Source of the DNA: Nymphaea colorata
Taxonomy: Eukaryota > Streptophyta > Magnoliopsida > Nymphaeales > Nymphaeaceae
Direction of reading: 5' to 3'
DNA length: 48,364 nt
Assembly: GCF_008831285.2 (NCBI RefSeq)
Contig: NW_022205267.1
Coordinates: 1 to 48,364, forward strand
Every line of letters begins with the position of its first letter. Position 1 is the first letter of the stretch. Shown here piece after piece: positions 43,814 through 48,364 of the stretch. A program made the position numbers and the translations under genes. The notes under the pieces are model-generated. The model ran no database searches, had not been told where the DNA came from, and worked only from the letters and a program-made list of their open reading frames with translations.

Positions 43814-44390
43814 CTATCTTTTATGTTTTTGAATCCACCCTGCATTGTCAACAGAAATCTTTCCATAGATTATAAAATTTATATCTTTTATCTCTTTCAG
43901 AACTAGTGTGCACTCATTTATCTCTTTCCAAATCATCCAGGTGATCATCGGGAAAAGGAGACACCAGCATTTATTTATCCAACTACTGCAAAAATGTTTC
44001 ATTCTCCACCAATCATACTCTTTCTTTATTGAACTATAAGAAGGAATAAAGATATTAAATTTTCCTCCCACATATTTCTTCACATAAGAAGAAAACTCGC
44101 AACATCCAAACAGATAAAAAGGAGACTCTTCCCTTTTTTTACAAAGGACACATCTTGTTTCCCTAAGTCTGAATCTATTTCTGCATACTTCGCTTTTGCT
44201 TACTATGTCTTTGGTTATACTTTTGTTTACCTGTGATGGAACACCCACCCACCGGTCCCAAATGCATATAAGGGATTCTGTATTTTGGGTGGTCGGCATT
44301 TGAATACTATAAGAGGCCCCAGCCATCCTATGTAAGTAAAGTTGTGATTTCTTTCCAAACACCCTTGCTTACATCACTCTTGCGATCAAT
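43814..44390 (-). pseudogene. LINE C-terminus with zf-RVT domain
   Basis: The minus strand encodes ICIWDRWVGVPS, then RLRETRCVLCKKREESPFYL with FGCCEFSS (the Cys/His zinc-binding region after plant non-LTR reverse transcriptases), a spacer with DWW, and WCLLFPMITWMIWKEINECT, the usual W-x2-W-x3-N/R ending. The frame ends at a normal-looking stop near 43817, so the C-terminus is complete. A frameshifted extension (VSKGVWKEI) reaches ~44390, where the gypsy LTR remnant of copy C takes over. The polymerase core is missing. Confidence 0.8.
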
Positions 44391-44557
44391 GTAATTTATG
44401 CCCATTGCAAGAGCATCCCTCAAATTTTCGTGCGATCTTTGATTTCCTTGAACCTGCGTTATTCTCAAGTCTTCCACAAACTCTTGAGTCCTTTAGGCTT
44501 ACGACGAAGGTGCTATCACCAGGCCACACGAGCTGAAGAAAGTCAGCTCGTGACAAC
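44391..44557 (+). mobile_element. Truncated 5' LTR of gypsy copy C
   Basis: It ends CCACACGAGCTGAAGAAAG...TCGTGACAAC, matching the LTR end of copy A. Only ~165 bp can be assigned against 395 bp in copy A; the outer part is replaced by LINE sequence or too diverged to align by eye. Confidence 0.55.
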
Positions 44558-44570
44558 TGGTATCAGAGCC
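44558..44570 (+). other. Primer-binding site of gypsy copy C
   Basis: TGGTATCAGAGCC, initiator-Met tRNA complement, one base after the LTR end GTGACAAC. Confidence 0.85.
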
Positions 44571-44678
44571 AGTTTGATCATCTGGCATGGTGGGGCGTGG
44601 GGAGCTAGGTTGGTGTCAAGCTATCCAATGATTGGCTGCTATCTGTGGCATCATGGCTGCAGATGAATAGAATTTGTA

Positions 44679-45700
44679 GTGGAGGGAGTACAAACTCGTC
44701 AACAAAAGAAGACGAGTGTGACCAATGAAGGAATGGAAGCACGGCTGGTTGCGACCGAGACAACCATTGCCTCCTTGACTCATTCCATGACCGAAGCTGC
44801 ATGGAGCTTCGAAGAGTACAATGTTGGGACAAATCAGAATATGGACCAGGTGAACTCTCAGTTAGGAGAAGTTTTAGCCTGTTTAGCTGCGATGGAGGAT
44901 GAGATGGAAGTCCTCAGAATGTGAAATAGGACCCTGGATAATCGGCTTCCTGGAGGGGACGAAAGAGGTATAGCAATGTTCGAAATGCTAAGGAATTCGA
45001 GAACTTTCTCTATCATCTCGAAAAATACCTCAAGGTGAACCAGATCCATGATGATGAAATGAAGATCACAACTGCCTCAATGTTTCTGATGGATGACGCC
45101 ATGCTGTGGTGGTGGAGGTGGGAGAGTGACGTCGAAAGTGGCATCTGCACTATAGATACTTGGGAGGAATTCAAGCATGAGATGTGCGAGTATTTCCTGC
45201 CCAAAGACATAGAATATCTTGCAAGATGGCGATTGATGGAACTCAAGCAGATCGGATCGATCCATGACTATGCTCAAGCATTCACAACGAAGATGCTTGA
45301 AATTTCATGAATGTCTGACGAGGATCGACTATTCCATTTCTTGAATGGATTACAACCATGGGTGGAGCAAGAACTCTGGCGACAAGACCCAAAAGACTTG
45401 AGTAGTGCCCTTGCAGTGGCCAAAAGCCTGGTAGATACCTTAAGGCGCTGAAGTTTGAATACAAGCCCTACAATTCCAATAAGGGTGCAAACAGCAACCA
45501 CAAAAGTGGTGGGAACAATCGGAGAACTCGACAAGTAGAAAAGGGGAACACTAATGCAGCGGTCTCAGAAGAACAATGGTGAAAATGCGTGAGATGGCAA
45601 CACTTATAGGCCTTTCCGGCCACCACAAGGATTGAAGTGTTGGCACTGTAGTGGGAATCACTTTGCTTCTAAATGCCCGAATGTCGAAAGCAACTAGGCC
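44679..45700 (+). pseudogene. Ty3/gypsy copy C: gag
   Basis: The frame begins with GTG where the initiator ATG is expected (EGVQTRQQKKTSVTNEGMEA). A helical region follows, then after frame breaks the capsid-type sequence DDAMLWWWRWESD, TWEEFKHEMCEYFLPKD, ARWRLMELKQIGSIHDYAQAF and FLNGLQPWVEQEL, and the zinc knuckle CWHCSGNHFASKC at 45638-45676. A stop follows LEIS at 45308 and other frameshifts are present. The order and wording are normal for plant chromovirus gag. Confidence 0.85.
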
Positions 45701-45809
45701 AGCACTTCCAAACAATCTGACTTTTCTGTGCAGGGTCAAGAAGAGGAAGCATATGAGCGCTCTCCAAATCCTCAGTGCTTTGAAGGAGACCCTGAAGGTG
45801 ACAACAATG

Positions 45810-46211
45810 ACAGCCACATGACTCATGTACTTGGACATCTTGGTGAATGGAAAGTCCACGACAGCGATGGTGGATGCTGGTGCAACACACAACTTTGTCT
45901 TGAAAGAGGAGGCGAAGAGAATGGGCTTCACCCTAGAGAGGGGGGAGTTACGCATGAAGGTGGTCAACTCAGAGGCGAAGTCCATCCACGGAGTGGTCCA
46001 GGATGTAGTAGTGAAGATTGAGAGCTGGTCTGGAAAAGCAAACTTCTCGGTGGCACCGATGGATGATTTCAAGATGATCCTAGGCATGGAGCTTCTCAGT
46101 TTGGCAAAGATAATCCCAATGCTGCATCTGCGTGCCATCGGTATTCTTGATGAGAAGTTTCCTTGGTGGCGAACAAGGAAGTGGCTGAAAACTCCCTTGA
46201 TTCGGTCCTAG
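45810..46211 (+). pseudogene. Ty3/gypsy copy C: aspartic protease
   Basis: YLDILVNGKSTTAMVDAGATH is the protease active-site region. The usual D-[S/T]-G triad reads DAG at 45873, so catalysis would be lost even without other damage. It continues with VVNSEAKSIHGVVQDVVVKI and DDFKMILGMELL, nearly word-for-word as in copy A. Confidence 0.85.
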
Positions 46212-46259
46212 AGGCACTTGTGCCTATCTTGGAAGAGTTCACAGAAATAATGCCTGTGG

Positions 46260-46960
46260 AACTCCCCAGATGACTGCCACTACGACGTGAAGTGGATCAT
46301 GCTATTGAATTGGTCCCAGGTGCAAAACCACCTGCAATGGCGCCTTACCAGATGAGTCCCATGGAGTTGAAGGAATTGTGACGTCAACTAGATGAAATGT
46401 TGGCGGGAGGAATCATCAGGCCCTCCAAGGCTCTTTATGAAACACCTGTGTTGTTTCAGCTGAAACACGATGGCTCAAAGAGACTGTGTGTCGACTATCC
46501 TGCATTGGACAAGGTAACAATAGAGAACAAGTATCTGTGCTCATTGGTGACTTATTCGATCAATTGGGAAATACATGAATCTTTCCAAAGTTGGATCTTC
46601 GATCGGGCTATCGAGCTATTGGCAAGTCAGGATAGTAGAAGGGGATGAACCAAAGACTACTTGTGTCACCCGCTAGGGTGCTTATGATTCCTTAGTTATG
46701 CCATTCAGGTTGACATACGCCAGCAACATTCTCAACACTAATGAACAAGATCTTCTGCCCGTACCTTGACAAGTTCGTCGTAGTCTATCTTGATGATATC
46801 ATGGTCTTTAGACGCAGCATGGAGGAGCATGTCAGTCATCTGCAGACGGTGTTCAGAGTATTAAAGGAGAATGATCTCTATGTGAAAAAGGAGAAGTGTC
46901 TCTTTAGTCAACAGGAGATCAGTTTTCTTAGCCAGCTATAGTACCTGAGTTGCGGTCCTT
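46260..46960 (+). pseudogene. Ty3/gypsy copy C: reverse transcriptase
   Basis: Readable motifs are [50 protein letters not shown], a damaged middle, then MNKIFCPYLDKFVVVYLDDI, with the catalytic YLDD at 46786 intact, and [17 protein letters not shown]. Frameshifts and stops occur near 46380, 46550-46740 and 46940. It copies element RNA into DNA in an intact element. Confidence 0.88.
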
Positions 46961-47520
46961 CCTCGGATTGACCAACTATTACATATGGTTCATCGAGGGG
47001 TATTCTCTAATTGTTACACCTGTCATTGACTTGCTCAAGAAGAACACTGCTTGGCCTTGAACGTAGTCTGCCCAAGATGCCTTTGAAGAATTGAAGAGAG
47101 CTCTTGTGAGAGAGGCTGTGCATAAGTTGCCTGACCACTTGAAACCTTTTGAAGTACACACTGATGCTTTCGATTTTGCCATTGGCGGCGTATTGATGCA
47201 AGAGGGGCATCCAATCGCTTATGAGAGCCAAAAGTTGAAGGAAGTAGAGAAGCGCTATAATGTTCACAAATGAGAAATAACTACAATCGTGCACTGCCTT
47301 CGTATATGGAGACACTTTTTGCTGGGAGCGCAGTCGTGAAGACAGATAATCTAGCCACGAGCTACTTCTAGATGCAGAAGAAGTTATCTCCCAAGTAGGC
47401 TCCTTGGCAATAATTCCTGGCCGAGTTTGACTTCGTGTTGGAATATGAGTGGGGGTAGACACACTGAGTTGCAAGGCAAAGCTTGCGGCCACATGAATAG
47501 GGGCTTCTGAAGTGCAACTA
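46960..47520 (+). pseudogene. Ty3/gypsy copy C: RNase H
   Basis: [16 protein letters not shown] leads into ALVREAVHKLPDHLKPFEVH and TDAFDFAIGGVLMQEGHPIA, then YESQKLKEVEKRY, the plant gypsy RNase H sequence with its first catalytic Asp in TDA. The frame is broken after NVHK and near EYEWG. Confidence 0.82.
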
Positions 47521-47689
47521 GAGGGGCAACCTTCTAGAACTTATTCAAGAAGGCATGCAACAAGACTCTACGGCAAAGCATCTAGTATCCCTGGCTAAGA
47601 CGGGCAGGACCAGGAGATTTTCGTTGTGAATGGACTCCTTCTCACTCGAGGTGGACGAGTATTTGTGCCAAGGTGGGGAAATCTTTGGT

Positions 47690-48364
47690 GAGAACTATTG
47701 AAGGAGTGCCACAATACTTTGTGGGCAGGCCATCCTGGCTAGGAGCGAACCTTGGCCTTACCTGAACGTGGCTACTATTGGCCACAAATGCAGGATGATG
47801 TGGAGACTTATGTGAAGACGTGCCTCATCTGTCATCAAGACAAGGGAGTCAATTAGAAGATTGTCGGCTCATTGGAACCTCTTCCTATTCTGGAGTATCC
47901 GCTGGAAAGTCTATCCACGGACTTCAATGTTGGACTCCCAAAGGTCGATGGACTCAGCTCTATCTTGATGGCTGTTAATCGATTCTCCAAGTATGCGACA
48001 TTTATCCCAACCTCAAAGGAGTGCCCTACAAAGAAGACAAAAAAGTTGTTCCTAAGAATATAGTAAAGTATTGGGGTGTGCCAAAAAGTATTGTTAGCTA
48101 TCGTGATGGCCAGCTACATAGGCAAGTTTTGACGATAAGTGTTTTGACTGCTGGGCTCGGACTTATTGTTTTCAACAAGCTTCACCCACAGACTGATGGA
48201 TAGGCACTTTGTGTGCACGAATCAGAAAAATTGGGTGAAATTACTTGATGTAGCCCAATTCTACTGCAACTTACAAAAGAGCGAGTCTTCGGGCACAGTC
48301 CATTCGAGATAGCCACTGATCAACAGTCGTTGATGCCACACACTCTCATTGCTCAAGAAAAGGG
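47690..48364 (+). pseudogene. Ty3/gypsy copy C: integrase, running off the window end
   Basis: The zinc-binding HHCC region is visible (KECHNTLWAGHPG, then CLICHQDKG at 47821). The core follows: LPILEYPLESLSTDFNVGLP, DGLSSILMAVNRFSKYATFI, SYRDGQL and HPQTDG. The two catalytic Asp positions are represented, one in a TDF and one in a RDG context. Several stops occur. The C-terminal domain and 3' LTR lie beyond the window. Confidence 0.85.

Overview
This window looks like repeat-rich, gene-poor nuclear DNA of a flowering plant. The evidence is AT-rich intergenic sequence, Ty3/gypsy and Ty1/copia reverse-transcriptase remnants primed by initiator-Met tRNA sites (TGGTATCAGAGC), a LINE with a zf-RVT tail, hAT-type MITEs with exact 8-bp target duplications, a TRIM element, CT/AT microsatellites, and broken copies of two plant immune-receptor families (an LRR receptor kinase and a CC-NBS-LRR). 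The species cannot be named. I found no intact host gene, rRNA, tRNA or CRISPR array; essentially every recognisable protein is a pseudogene or transposon remnant.

Layout. 1-3.7 kb: a short coding-like tail on the minus strand and a duplicated LTR-like repeat. 3.8-8.8 kb: the N-terminal part of an LRR receptor kinase (minus strand), split by a 4,161-bp TG...CA element with a perfect 5-bp target duplication (TGACA). The element looks like one long LTR; it has its own TATA-like promoter and about eight tandem units of ~175 bp. 9.6-12.2 kb: a ~430-bp direct duplication, one copy carrying an extra ~250 bp, with a CACTA-like end between them. 12.8-14.7 kb: a pseudogene of a conserved plant protein, cut upstream by a ~1.3-kb TIR element carrying a cytochrome P450 C-terminal fragment. 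15.3-20.1 kb: hAT-like debris, a copia RT/RNase H fragment cut by a second LTR-like start, and a LINE piece. 20.6 kb: a second copy of the LRR-kinase 5' end, only ~9 codons long. 21.6-24.2 kb: a decayed CC-NBS-LRR gene. 25.1-25.6 kb: a tandem TRIM. 27-31 kb: MITEs, GC-rich composite sequence and a candidate captured first exon.

31-35.2 kb: a gypsy element in two halves of opposite orientation (5' half on minus, 3' half on plus). 36-42.9 kb: mostly MITEs and degenerate repeats, two of them with perfect 8-bp target duplications. 43.8-44.4 kb: a LINE C-terminus on minus. 44.4 kb to the window end: a second gypsy copy of the same family on plus, from its LTR remnant through gag, protease, RT, RNase H and integrase, with several stops.

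The genes do not work together as a pathway. The window reads as a graveyard of immune-receptor genes and captured gene pieces dismantled by successive transposon insertions, and several insertion events can be reconstructed from target-site duplications and interrupted reading frames.
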